This document shows positions 22,354 to 31,886 of a stretch of DNA of 64,000 bases, one piece after another (the first letter of the stretch is position 1; the number at the start of each line of letters is the position of its first letter). The stretch covers positions 79,645,100-79,709,099 of the forward strand of contig CM076847.1 of the NCBI GenBank assembly GCA_039519185.1, written 5' to 3'. The DNA comes from Astragalus membranaceus (taxonomy: Eukaryota; Streptophyta; Magnoliopsida; Fabales; Fabaceae). The position numbers and the translations under genes were made by a program. The notes beneath the pieces were generated by a model. The model was not told the origin of the DNA. It saw only the letters and a list, made by a program, of their open reading frames with translations, and did not search any database.

Positions 22354-24207
22354 ATGGCACCAACGCGCCGTTCAACACCGACTAGTCTCATGGCCGAACC
22401 TGAGCTCGGCCCTCAGCAAACCCCTGAAGGCCACGTTCAGGAACTTACGAATTCGTCGCAAACACGAAGCCGACTTCCCAACACGGGACCGTCCCGAGCA
22501 CATTCGGGCGCATATGAAACGAGCCTACCATCTCCTCCTCAATTACTTCCGGCCTTGACAGGCGCGGTCCAACAGCTCGTTCAGCTATTGGCTCGGCAAG
22601 AAGCGGTAAATGAAGAAAGAAACAACCGCTTCGCTAACCTCGAATCCGAAGTAGCGAGACTACAAGGTCGAAACTTTCAGGACCAGCAATCATTCGGGCA
22701 GAGCTCCCTGGAGGAACGACGCCCAACTCAAAGAAGACTTTTCCATCGATCACCCCCTCGGAGAAAGCTCAATCACCGTTCCCCCGCACGCCGTCAACGA
22801 GGAAGTGGTTCCCGTTCTCCTCTGGCTCGACAACATAATAGTCCCAACGATCTTCGCCTTTCCCCATACCCTCACCAAGGGAATGATTACCGCTCTCCAT
22901 CAGCTCGACAATATGACGATCTTGATGATCCTCATTCTCCTCCACGCCGCCACCGAGGGAATGGTTCCCGTTCTCCTTTGGCACGCCAATTTGACGATCT
23001 TGAAAACTCGACCTCGTCAAGAAGACGATCAAGGAGCCGTGACAACATTCAAAACAATCAAACGCGACGATACGGACATCCTGAACCTCGTCACAGACAC
23101 CAACCACCGTCACGGGCGAATCAACCTGGGCGAAAAGGTCCTTTCACAAAATCGATCGACAACTTCCGGGTTCCCCGGTACCTAGAGAAACCACCTGGAG
23201 GACTGAAGACTTATGACGGGACGGGCAACCCCGACAGGCATCTAGACCAATTCGATACAACCATGCAGTATCGAAACGTACCCATGGAAATGAAATGCCG
23301 AATATTCCATTTAACCCTGGACAAAATGGCTTCCGAATGGTTTCGGACGTTAAGGTCGAATACCATCTCCTCGTGGGACCAGTTAGCGAAACACTTCTCG
23401 GTGCACTTTGCCCATTCCAAAAGCAAACCCAAAAACAAAAATGTTTTAGCATCTATTGTCCAGAGGGGAAATGAGCCCCTGAGAGAATATATAGAGCGAT
23501 TCAACATCGAGGCTCTTCAGGTTCGGCAGTTAGACGACGCTTTCCGAATCTTCTTCATGGCCCAAGGTCTGCTCCCTGGAAGCTCGTTCCGAAAGCACAT
23601 CAACACCTGGGAACCTAACACCCTTCAAGAATTCCTCGAGCTATCCCAGTGCTTTATTAATGAAGAAGAAAATTCCAAAGTCGACAAAACATCGTCACAT
23701 ACGGAACCGTCGAAACGCCACATCGAGATCGACCCTCGTAAAAATTCGTGGAACACCGGTAAAAAGAATCGCCACCAGGTATATACCGAACTCAACGTCT
23801 CCAACGCCCAGTTACTAGGGGAATGTTGGAACGTCGAGTTCAGGGACGTCAAGCCTCCCAGGTCTTTACCTGTCCGGCCTGGGCAGAAAGCCAACAAATA
23901 CTGCCGATACCACAAAAGCAATGGCCATGACACAAACCATTGCAACTCCCTAAAAGACGACATTGAAGATTTAATAAAACGGGGAAAGCTATCTTCCTAT
24001 GTCAAAAGGGAGGGAGAACGACCTCACAATGTCGGAAGAGAAAGAAATGAAAATCCCAGGGAAAAAGGAAAAGAAGTAATCGACCCAGACCACGAAGAAC
24101 TGGATAAAAAACGTTCGATTATCATGATGATAACCGGAGGGTTCGATCATGAAGGATCGGGAAAATCAAACGAAAAGAAAAGTAAAGAAAAGTCAAAAAT
24201 AGACTAA
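22354..24207 (+). CDS. Gag protein of the TR-GAG element (617 aa)
   Basis: The frame is open from inside the LTR, but the first ATG downstream of the PBS (MAPTRRSTPT) is the likely start. Order: N-terminal linker; coiled-coil-like segment around 85-110 (LLARQEAVNEERNNRFANLE); Arg/Ser/Pro-rich region about 127-235 with repeated GSRSPLARQ units and RRRSRSRD, resembling RS domains; retrotransposon Gag core about 285-410 (YDGTGNPDRHLDQF, ASEWFRTL, WDQLAKHFSVHF, LREYIERFN); and near 516 a zinc-knuckle-like CRYHKSNGHDTNHC typical of the Tat branch. It should assemble capsid-like particles and package RNA. The C terminus is highly charged and ends at a TAA/TAG-type stop with no pol following. Intact and apparently expressible. 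Expression is not known. Confidence 0.88.
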   Translation: MAPTRRSTPTSLMAEPELGPQQTPEGHVQELTNSSQTRSRLPNTGPSRAHSGAYETSLPSPPQLLPALTGAVQQLVQLLARQEAVNEERNNRFANLESEVARLQGRNFQDQQSFGQSSLEERRPTQRRLFHRSPPRRKLNHRSPARRQRGSGSRSPLARQHNSPNDLRLSPYPHQGNDYRSPSARQYDDLDDPHSPPRRHRGNGSRSPLARQFDDLENSTSSRRRSRSRDNIQNNQTRRYGHPEPRHRHQPPSRANQPGRKGPFTKSIDNFRVPRYLEKPPGGLKTYDGTGNPDRHLDQFDTTMQYRNVPMEMKCRIFHLTLDKMASEWFRTLRSNTISSWDQLAKHFSVHFAHSKSKPKNKNVLASIVQRGNEPLREYIERFNIEALQVRQLDDAFRIFFMAQGLLPGSSFRKHINTWEPNTLQEFLELSQCFINEEENSKVDKTSSHTEPSKRHIEIDPRKNSWNTGKKNRHQVYTELNVSNAQLLGECWNVEFRDVKPPRSLPVRPGQKANKYCRYHKSNGHDTNHCNSLKDDIEDLIKRGKLSSYVKREGERPHNVGRERNENPREKGKEVIDPDHEELDKKRSIIMMITGGFDHEGSGKSNEKKSKEKSKID

Positions 24208-24754
24208 CCTCGGAACTATGTCGCAAGTTGATTATATCTGGAAATACACGGTTGTCGATCCACAGAAACCGACCTTAAAAGTACTTCGAAAAAACTCTTC
24301 AAACTCGTTCACTTTAAAGAAGCTCGGGAGCTCTCGAAGATCGGGAAATCAAAAACAAATGAACAGCAAGCAACAAATGAGGAGGTGAGACCCTTTATTT
24401 ATAGCAAGGCAGATCTAATGGGCCTGGGCCGGGAAGTCGAAACGTCACATCCAACCCATAGTCCAGTAAAATCCGCACGCTGAAGAAAAAACGTCACCAT
24501 CATGCGCCGCCACTACGAAGAGACACCTTGTCAGAAACAGTAAAGATGGCACTGATTCCAAGATTACACTGATTCAAAAGCAGCACTGAGTTCAAAAAAC
24601 CATCTACCTCGCTCGAAAGCTCGACGGACAGTTAACATCGCTCAAGAACCCTAGTCTCGATGTAAGCTCGAGACCAAAGAAATCTCCACTCAACAAAAAC
24701 AAGAGTATAAGGCAACGTCGCCCATCAAAGTCAAGATCGCTCCTCATAGCGACC
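24208..24754 (+). other. 3' untranslated region of the TR-GAG element
   Basis: No ORF with family features. Rich in TCGAAA/CTCGA motifs. Resembles 38890-39150 near its end, showing a shared family. Confidence 0.6.
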
Positions 24755-24770
24755 AGACTTGGGGGGCAAC
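24755..24770 (+). other. TR-GAG polypurine tract
   Basis: GACTTGGGGGGCAAC immediately before the 3' LTR TG. The relative at 39.15 kb has AACTTGGGGGGCCAC in the same place. Confidence 0.75.
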
Positions 24771-25213
24771 TGTTATGGTGATTACATTGTTTTCTATTTA
24801 CACCCCCTCTCCAAAAAGCCCAATTAGTAAGAAGCCCAATCATATTGAGAGAGTCCAATCTTCAATGGCCAAGATCAGCCCACAAGATCGGACGGCCCTA
24901 AAACGCCAACACAAACACATTCAAACTCTATAAATACCCCATTCAATGCTCATTAATGGTAAGCACTTTTTCTAACAAACACTCATTCACTCAAATACTG
25001 ACTTGAGCGTCGGAGTATCATTGCAGGTACAACCTCGCCCCTCAAGATCGAACACCTCAAGATCGAACATCTCAACATCGCCTCTCAAGATCGAACCTCT
25101 CCAGGTCGAACGAAATCTTCCTCTCAAGCCCGAAGACGGAGACAGAATCAAGGACAAAATATCTACTAACTGCGTAATACCGATCTCTAAGATCGGAAGC
25201 ACAGTACAGAACA
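24771..25213 (+). repeat. TR-GAG 3' LTR (443 bp)
   Basis: Same ends as the 5' LTR and directly followed by the target duplication acata. One 15-bp unit shorter. Confidence 0.9.
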
Positions 25214-25218
25214 ACATA

Positions 25219-25480
25219 GAAACACTTGAGGGTTTGTTATCCGGTTGTAAAAGGGTTTGTTATCCACTAGTCAAGATTATTGAGACCCACTATACAAGTC
25301 TTGATAATTGACTAGTGGGTTTGCTAGCATATGTTTACATAGAAACACTTGATAATTGATGATTTTTTTTGGTTCTTGATAATTGATAATAGGAGTGCAA
25401 AAAAAATCATCAATTATCAAGATTATTGGTTCACAAGATTATTTTGACATTTCCTTTCCAAGCTCATAAAAGTGGTTTCT
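25219..25480. repeat. Palindromic repeats flanking the TR-GAG element
   Basis: Contains an inverted pair TTGATAATTGATGATTTT (near 25349) and AAAATCATCAATTATCAA (near 25404), and arms complementary to the left flank (21730-21831). Probably a foldback or MITE-like element that the TR-GAG element entered. Confidence 0.55.
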
Positions 25481-25599
25481 ACTTTCTATATAATCAAAAC
25501 ATATGCTAGCATATTTACATTTTTAGACATTACCAAATTTTGACATTTGTCACAATTTAGGGGCAAAATAGACAATTCACCACATAAAGAAAAAATGCT

Positions 25600-25692
25600 A
25601 CAGTATCACTACAGTGCGCTACAGTGACGTTTCTGACGTGCTACAGTATCGCTTATGTCACTCTACAATACGCTACAGTATCGCTTAAATTC
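25600..25692. repeat. CTACAGTATCGC-type short repeats
   Basis: Six or so copies of (G)CTACAGT(A/G) followed by TCGC/TCAC/ACG within 90 bp. No known function recognised. Confidence 0.7.
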
Positions 25693-25983
25693 AATTTTTT
25701 TCAAAAAAACTGATTTTTTTTTAAAAAAATTTATACAAATTTTTTTAATTTTTTTTTTAAAAAACGGTTGTCAATACTTTTAAAAAACAATTAGTCACTA
25801 TAAATCAATTAGCCAATATCCATTGTCAAAAACAGAATTGTAAAAAAACTTTAACCCCTACCAAAAATTACAAAATAACTACTAAAATTAATCAATTTAA
25901 CTACTTTTGTTAAAATCCATCAATTTAACCATTACAAAAAATTACCAAATAACTATTTTATAATTACTAAAAAAGTGTAAAAT
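25693..25983. other. AT-rich spacer
   Basis: Low-complexity A/T sequence; nothing supportable. Confidence 0.6.
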
Positions 25984-26068
25984 ACCAACGGGAGTGGCAA
26001 CGAGAGCGCCAATGGGAGTGGCAACGAGAGCGCCAACAGGAGAGGCCACGGGAGTGGCAACGACAGAG
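25984..26068. repeat. GGCAACG minisatellite
   Basis: Seven or so units of gagtggcaacg / gagagcgccaac. Same family as the arrays in the 14-18 kb Helitrons. Confidence 0.8.
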
Positions 26069-26550
26069 GGACAAAAAAGTGAGGGACAAAAAACTGATTG
26101 AAAACTGCAATCAGAAGCTGCAACTAACGCAGCAAAAGGACAAACAACAAATTTTAAAACCAACTATTTTTTCAATTTTTTTCCAATTTTTTTTCCAGTT
26201 TTTCTTTCCATAAAAAATCACTTTTTTGTCAGTTTTTTTTACTAAAAACATAATTTTTTTAACTATTTCAATAATTTAATCAAACTACTAAAATTAATCA
26301 ATTTGACTACTGCCAATTGTCAAAAAAAACCATACCTCTATCAATAGTTTCAAAACTATTTATTCCAAGAAAATAAATTATTAAGTTAATATCACACTCA
26401 ATAATTAAATAATTTAAAATTTACTATTTACTATAATCTCTCTATTAAAACTACTAAAATCAATCAATTTTTTATGTAATAAATAAAATCAATCAATTTA
26501 ACCACTAACAATTGTAATATTAAATCATATAGAAAATATGAGAAAACATG

Positions 26551-26871
26551 TGGCAACGGGACTGACAACGAAAGACTGACAACGAGATCGGCAACGCGAG
26601 CGGCAACGGAAGTGCCAACAAGAGAGGGATCGAGAGCGCCAACGAGAGTGCCAATGGGAGTGCCAACAAGAGAGGGAACGAGAGCGACGGGGCTGCATAT
26701 TTTACCTTTTACTCCATTATTAATATTATAAGAAGATACCGATTTTGTTTTAACTTTTTGCAACACAACAAGAGCGGCAATGCGAGACTGGCAATGAAAT
26801 CAACAACGAGAGCGACAACGGGAACATGAGTGGGAACAAGAGAGGCAAGGAAAGCGGCAACGTGGATGCAT
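26551..26871. repeat. GGCAACG minisatellite abutting the truncated LTR
   Basis: Two blocks (26551-26690 and 26766-26871) of degenerate gagcggcaacg units, separated by AT-rich DNA. The right block runs to within two bases of the breakpoint of the Ogre-like 5' LTR. Confidence 0.8.
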
Positions 26872-26872
26872 A

Positions 26873-28587
26873 TTTTACTACTTGTCAATTTGCAAAAATA
26901 CCCAAAACATTTTCACACTTTGCATTTCATCACTTGTGTGACACATTCTTATGTTTGCACATTAATACTTGCATACTTTCATATGCTTACATGTTCATGC
27001 ATTCATATATGCTTATGCCTCTTGCATTCTCATACTCTCTTACATGTTCATGCATCCATTAATATCATGTCTTGCATTCATTATCATATGATCATGCATT
27101 CATTAACATGATATCTTGCATTCATTTTCACATGTTCATTCACCTAACCTAGAATACTCTATGCCTATGATTAATTGTATTTCTTTGTTCTTGATGCCAT
27201 TTGAATGTCTTGACTTAATTGTGCACAAACCCTTTTACACAATCATGTGCCCTTATAAGACTACCAACATGTGTAGCATAGAGGTATATGTGCCCCTCTT
27301 GAGATTGCTCCCAACTTGTGTAGCAATTCCCCTTCACACACAAACACAATTGTTTTGAGAACTTTGTCTCGCATCTTTGACAATTAAATCTCTTGATTAT
27401 ATCGGCATGCTTAATCTTAGTTGATGGTCAACATGTTCATGATTGCTTGATTAGTTGAATATGTTTGAACTTCATTCATTCATTTTGCATTTGGTTTTGG
27501 ACATAGAATTCGATTAAAAATGATTTATTTATTTTCTAAAAAAACTCTTTTCCAAACCCATTAATTTTCGAAGCATTTTCAATAAACAAAAATAAGCAAG
27601 TAGTGGAGGTCACCCATAACCTTTGTTAGTTTGATCTCTATGAACGGTCTTCAATTTCGCATGAGTACTTAGCGATGATTACCCATAACCTTAGTTAGTT
27701 TAATCATTCGCTAATGCTCGTCCTACTTCGAAAACCTTTTCAAAACCAAAGAGCTAGAACTACGTCGCTTTGATTCCCATTTGGGATACGTAGGAGCGAG
27801 TCACGTCCTCGTCAAGCACAACAAACCAAAATTAATTCGATTGCGAAAGCCTTTTTTGATCATCTAAAATAAAAACCGATTATCATTAATGATCACTCGC
27901 GCCGTTGCCGTTTGGTTGTTAATGATAATTTCATTTTCAAAAGAGTTAGTAGCGCGGCCACTCTAAACCGTTGTTGTTTGGTCGTCGCGAACACCCGAAT
28001 CAAAAGCAAAACCGATTATCGTTAATGATCACTCGCGCCGTTGCCGTTTGGTTGTTAATGATAATTTCATTTTCAAAAGAGTTAGTAGCGCGGCCACTCT
28101 AAACCGTTGTTGTTTGGTCATCGCGAATCCTCACTCCTACTGCGAAAACTCATCTAAACAGACTAAAAAACAAAAACCTTTTTAGGACAACCAAGAACTA
28201 CGTAGCTTTGAATTCTCCATCGCACCAGGGGATACGTAAGAGCGAGAGGCCAACTCTCGTCAAGCGCCCAAAATAAAAATTTTCATTAAGTCTTCTCACT
28301 CCCTTTTCAATAAAGAGGCAAAATAAAAGCATTTTCAAATCAACACTTCAAACCACACATTTAATTAAAGGTTCCCTTTCGGTAGAAAGGAGGCGTGGGG
28401 TGCTAAAACCTTCCCTATGCCTAACCGACCCCCGAACCCATATCTCTAGTTTTCGAAAGACCATCCGCCTTGTCTAAAAGACCTTTTTTCAATGTTTTGG
28501 TCTTAAAATTAAAATATTGGTGGCGGCTCCATACCTTTTCCGCGTTGTACAATGAGAAGTCCGAAGCGGATTTTTTGGGGTGCAACA
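26873..28587 (+). repeat. Truncated 5' LTR of the Ogre-like element
   Basis: Aligns base for base with 37175-38889 and starts abruptly after the GGCAACG array; about 1.84 kb of the LTR 5' part is missing. Contains two direct units of about 138 bp (27873 and 28010 on) that begin AACCGATTAT(C)(A/G)TTAATGATC. The short ORFs (for example at 27116) are not genes. Confidence 0.88.
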
Positions 28588-28589
28588 GC

Positions 28590-28608
28590 TGGCGACTCCA
28601 CTGGGGAC
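28590..28608 (+). other. Primer binding site of the Ogre-like element
   Basis: TGGCGACTCCACTGGGGAC, two bases after the LTR, matching the PBS of the first element at 946-964 except for one base. Confidence 0.8.
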
Positions 28609-30458
28609 CTTTTTTTTTAAAAAAATGAGGGTCAAGCCTAACTAATTAAGATGTGTGGTTTAATGTATTTTTGATTTGACCGATACCTTGTTTGCCTTCA
28701 TTCTTTTTCCTTTCTTTCTTATCATTAATTGTAGGCATACGCATTTGTCTTCTTCTATGTTTGTTCCCTATCTCCTTTTCTTTTATTGCTTATGCTCATG
28801 CATTTCTCCCCAATTCTATCCGGATCCCCCCTTCTTGGCTCCCTTTCTTGAGGTAAGCAATGTACCTGATTGTTGTTGAAACCCCAGGCTAGCTTATTTG
28901 ATATTGAACCCTAGTGTAGACGACATGTTGTTACCTTGCTTTTTCTGGACTGTTCTGGCGTCTCACTTGCAGGTGGGGTAATATGTGTCGGGTAGTTTTA
29001 AGTGGTACGCCTTTACCACACACACTCACACCCTTATGATTATGTGCTTTGAGAGAGGCCTAAAACCCAAGGTCTGACAAGACTTAGGGGAGTGGAAACG
29101 AGTAGTGACTGGCAATTGGACTGTTGTCCTTCTGACTCTCACGAAAGTTTCAGCCAGAGTATGCTCTTTCATGATGCCTCACACCAGATGGCGTTCCATC
29201 GTTGTGGGTGCTACTGTGAAAGAGAATTAGCTTTGGTAACCTGGTGAGGAAGTGACTAGAACCCACATGGGAGGAACATTTGAGTTGTCCTAGAACTTAG
29301 GTCCCCACCTTCGTAGGACACAAGGGGCATACCAAATTGTGTGTTGAATCGTAATATAGACATGTTTTCAAAAAAGAGCAGGAGGTTTTTCAAATAAAAA
29401 AGTAGAGAAAGAGCTGTCGTTGTAGCCTTTCTTCTGCCGGTCCGTACGAAGTGACATATGGCCCACTCTTTTCAAAAAAAAGAGAGAACGAGCTGCCGTT
29501 GTAGCCTTTCTCTTACTAGGGCCATATGAAACCACGTATAGCCCGCATTTTTCAAAAAAAAAACAAAAAGAAGTATCTTGCATCCTGCATCATTGCATCA
29601 TTACATCATTGCGTCATTTGCATTAAATAAAGTTCCCATTTTGAAAAGAATCATTCATCTTGCATTCCCTTTCATTACATAAAGATAAAACAAAAAACAA
29701 TTATCATCTGCATAGCATAAGCATTTCATTTATAATCATGCAAAAAATCTTCGTCAAGTTCATCCAAGACGAGGCATTCATACATAAGCATTATTTCAAA
29801 AAAGACACGGTAGAACTACGTACGCTTTGATTCCTCATCACAGTGAGGATACGTAGGAGCGGGTCCGCCCCGTCAAACATAACAAATGAAAAAAGCCATT
29901 TTAAAAAAGCATCATTCTTGCATTCAAAAATGCATTGAAATTTTGTATTTCATCTTGCACAAAAAAAAAACAATTTTTTTTATTTTAAGTACACTTCTCA
30001 AGTGGTCATTTTTCCATGCATTTGCATATCATGATCTGTACAATAAAGGTTTTGATGAGAGACGAGACGGTTTTGCAAAATAGTCATTCCCCAAAAAAAA
30101 AAAAAAAAACTCAAGGTGTTCCAAAGTACCCAGTTCTCGAGTCAGCAGCTCATTCACATAACTTCAAAATTTTTGCATCTCATCCATCCCATGATAAAAG
30201 ATTAAAATTGTTCATAATTTTTTTTCTATCATGTGAAGCATTCTTCTAGGCATGCATGCCATGTGCAGTCACCCCTGTCCGTGTCCGTCAGTTTCCCTGC
30301 TTTATCATCATTCTCCGTCCTAGTCTAGCCCCGCCCGTAAAGCCTAAAGTGTCGCATGCATTTGTTCAGTCATTCGTTCTTGCGCTTATGTTGTGTGCCC
30401 TGTTATCTCTAGAAAGAGGCCAACTGGTTTGCCGATATCCGCTTTAGACTCAAGATTC
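28609..30458 (+). other. Long non-coding leader of the Ogre-like element
   Basis: About 1.85 kb before gag without a convincing ORF. Autonomous Ogre elements often have an extra ORF in this place; I do not see it here. Two inverted-sense copies of a GAGCTG(T/C)CGTTGTAGCC motif near 29409 and 29489. Near 29816-29860 lies a copy of the ACTACGT...CGTAGGAGCG hairpin motif also found in the LTR. Confidence 0.6.
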
Positions 30459-31886
30459 ATGGCGACCAATCAAGGAAACCTAGTGATTGAGAATCCCGGC
30501 AATTCAGGTCTAGATAATCCGATTATGGAAGTCCTCAAGCAGCTAGTCCAAGGGAATCAGGCACTAGTCCAAGAGAATCAGGCGTTAAATAATAAAGTCG
30601 GGGTGATAGAAATGCAGATGGATGCGATAAGAATGCAGATGACTGAAATGATGGGCACCCTCCAAGCTTTGAAAAACGGGACCACTACCGAAGATACTGC
30701 TGTTGTAAACCCAGGTGGGGCCGCAACCATCCTTCCTACCTCGGGACCCGCTGAAGCTGTGACTGCTATTCCCCATCCGGGATCTGGGGTTAATTATCCT
30801 GCTCACGCCCTGGGAGGTGCTGATCCACATGAGGTTTCTCTTTTCAATATGGATAGTGATCCTCAAGGTCGCCTATTTGAGAACTCTCAACCCAGAGATC
30901 AGTTGCATGAGTTGGAAAAGCGTTTAAAAGCCATAGAGGATTCAAAGACCAAAGCTAAAGACGCCCGTGATCTATGTCTTGTTCCAGACTTGGTTATTCC
31001 CCCAAAGATGAAGGTGCCAGTCTTTGACCAATATTGTGGTACCAGCTGCCCAAATAGGCATGTAACCATGTACGCCCGAAGGATGACCGCATACAATCAC
31101 GACGACAAACTGCTCATCCACTACTTCCAGTACAGCCTAACTGGGGCATCTCTGGATTGGTACATGCAGTTGCAGCCTTCCGACATCCACAGTTGGAAGG
31201 ACCTTTCTGAAGCTTTCTTAAAGGAGTACGAATACAACAAAGACGTGGCTCCAGATCGGACTCAGCTGCAGTATATGAGCAAGAAAGATCATGAGTCCTT
31301 TAAGGAATATGCTCAAAGATGGAGGAGCATAGCCGCTCAGGTGAAGCCACCATTGACTGAAAAGGAGATGGTGTACATGTTTATGGAGACTCTCCCAGCT
31401 GTTTTCTATGAACGTCTGGTTGGAAGTGGGTCCTCAAGCTTCTCAGATGTGATCAAAGTAGGGGCAAGACTTGAAGTCGGGATGAAGAGAGGAAGAATCC
31501 CCTGCAATCCTACTGGCGCCGACAATGCTAGTGATTTGCCTGCAAGGAGAAATGAAGAAATCAATGCTATAGTGGGACAAGGAAAGTCACGTCAGTACGA
31601 CCCCATTCCTGTGTCGTACACTGATTTGTGCAGCTATCTAATCAACCATAGGTTGATCTCTCCTCGTGGGATGAAGCCAGTCCAACCTCCATTCCCAAGA
31701 AGGTATAATGCAAAGGCTACCTGTGAATTCCATTCCGGGGCAATTGGTCACTCTACTGAGAATTGTCATCCTTTGAAGCAGTCGGTTCAGGATCTTATTG
31801 ATACAAAACAGTTGACCTTTGATGAGGGAGGTGAAGGACTAAACCCTTTGAGATCAGGGCTGTCAGGCCGGGATGGCAGTAGTTGA
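30459..31886 (+). CDS. Gag protein of the Ogre-like element (475 aa)
   Basis: The frame is open from 30393, but ATG 30459 (MATNQGNLVIENPG) is the likely start. Residues about 20-75 are a Gln/Leu-rich coiled-coil-like segment (LKQLVQGNQALVQENQAL). Residues about 185-345 hold the Gag core (VPVFDQYCGTSCPNRHV, SLTGASLDWYMQL, WKDLSEAFLKEYEYN, ESFKEYAQRWRSIAAQV). Near 421 is a CEFHSGAIGHSTENC zinc-knuckle-like motif followed by LKQSVQDLID, the pattern of Tat/Ogre Gags. It ends at a TGA with no protease or polymerase downstream. Apparently intact; it would form particles only useful with enzymes from an autonomous relative. Confidence 0.85.
   Translation: MATNQGNLVIENPGNSGLDNPIMEVLKQLVQGNQALVQENQALNNKVGVIEMQMDAIRMQMTEMMGTLQALKNGTTTEDTAVVNPGGAATILPTSGPAEAVTAIPHPGSGVNYPAHALGGADPHEVSLFNMDSDPQGRLFENSQPRDQLHELEKRLKAIEDSKTKAKDARDLCLVPDLVIPPKMKVPVFDQYCGTSCPNRHVTMYARRMTAYNHDDKLLIHYFQYSLTGASLDWYMQLQPSDIHSWKDLSEAFLKEYEYNKDVAPDRTQLQYMSKKDHESFKEYAQRWRSIAAQVKPPLTEKEMVYMFMETLPAVFYERLVGSGSSSFSDVIKVGARLEVGMKRGRIPCNPTGADNASDLPARRNEEINAIVGQGKSRQYDPIPVSYTDLCSYLINHRLISPRGMKPVQPPFPRRYNAKATCEFHSGAIGHSTENCHPLKQSVQDLIDTKQLTFDEGGEGLNPLRSGLSGRDGSS

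Larger units (their letters stand above)
21837..25213 (+). mobile_element. Complete gag-only LTR retrotransposon (TR-GAG type), 3377 bp
   Basis: Two LTRs (21837-22294 and 24771-25213), a PBS, one long gag ORF, a PPT and a perfect 5-bp target duplication, acata, at 21832-21836 and 25214-25218. Between PBS and PPT there are only 2.5 kb and no protease, reverse transcriptase, RNase H or integrase. The LTRs look nearly identical apart from one 15-bp unit, suggesting a recent insertion. The Gag type (YDGTGNPDRHL) and the arginine-tRNA-like PBS place its parent in the Tat/Retand branch of Ty3/gypsy. Mobility would need a related autonomous element. Confidence 0.92.

Noticed and set aside
22769..23507. 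Minus-strand and +2 ORFs across the TR-GAG gag
   Set aside because: Shadows of the true gag frame, helped by its Arg/Ser codon bias.
27116..27358. 80-codon ORF, identical copy at 37418
   Set aside because: Within the Ogre-like LTR in both cases; repeated because the LTR is.
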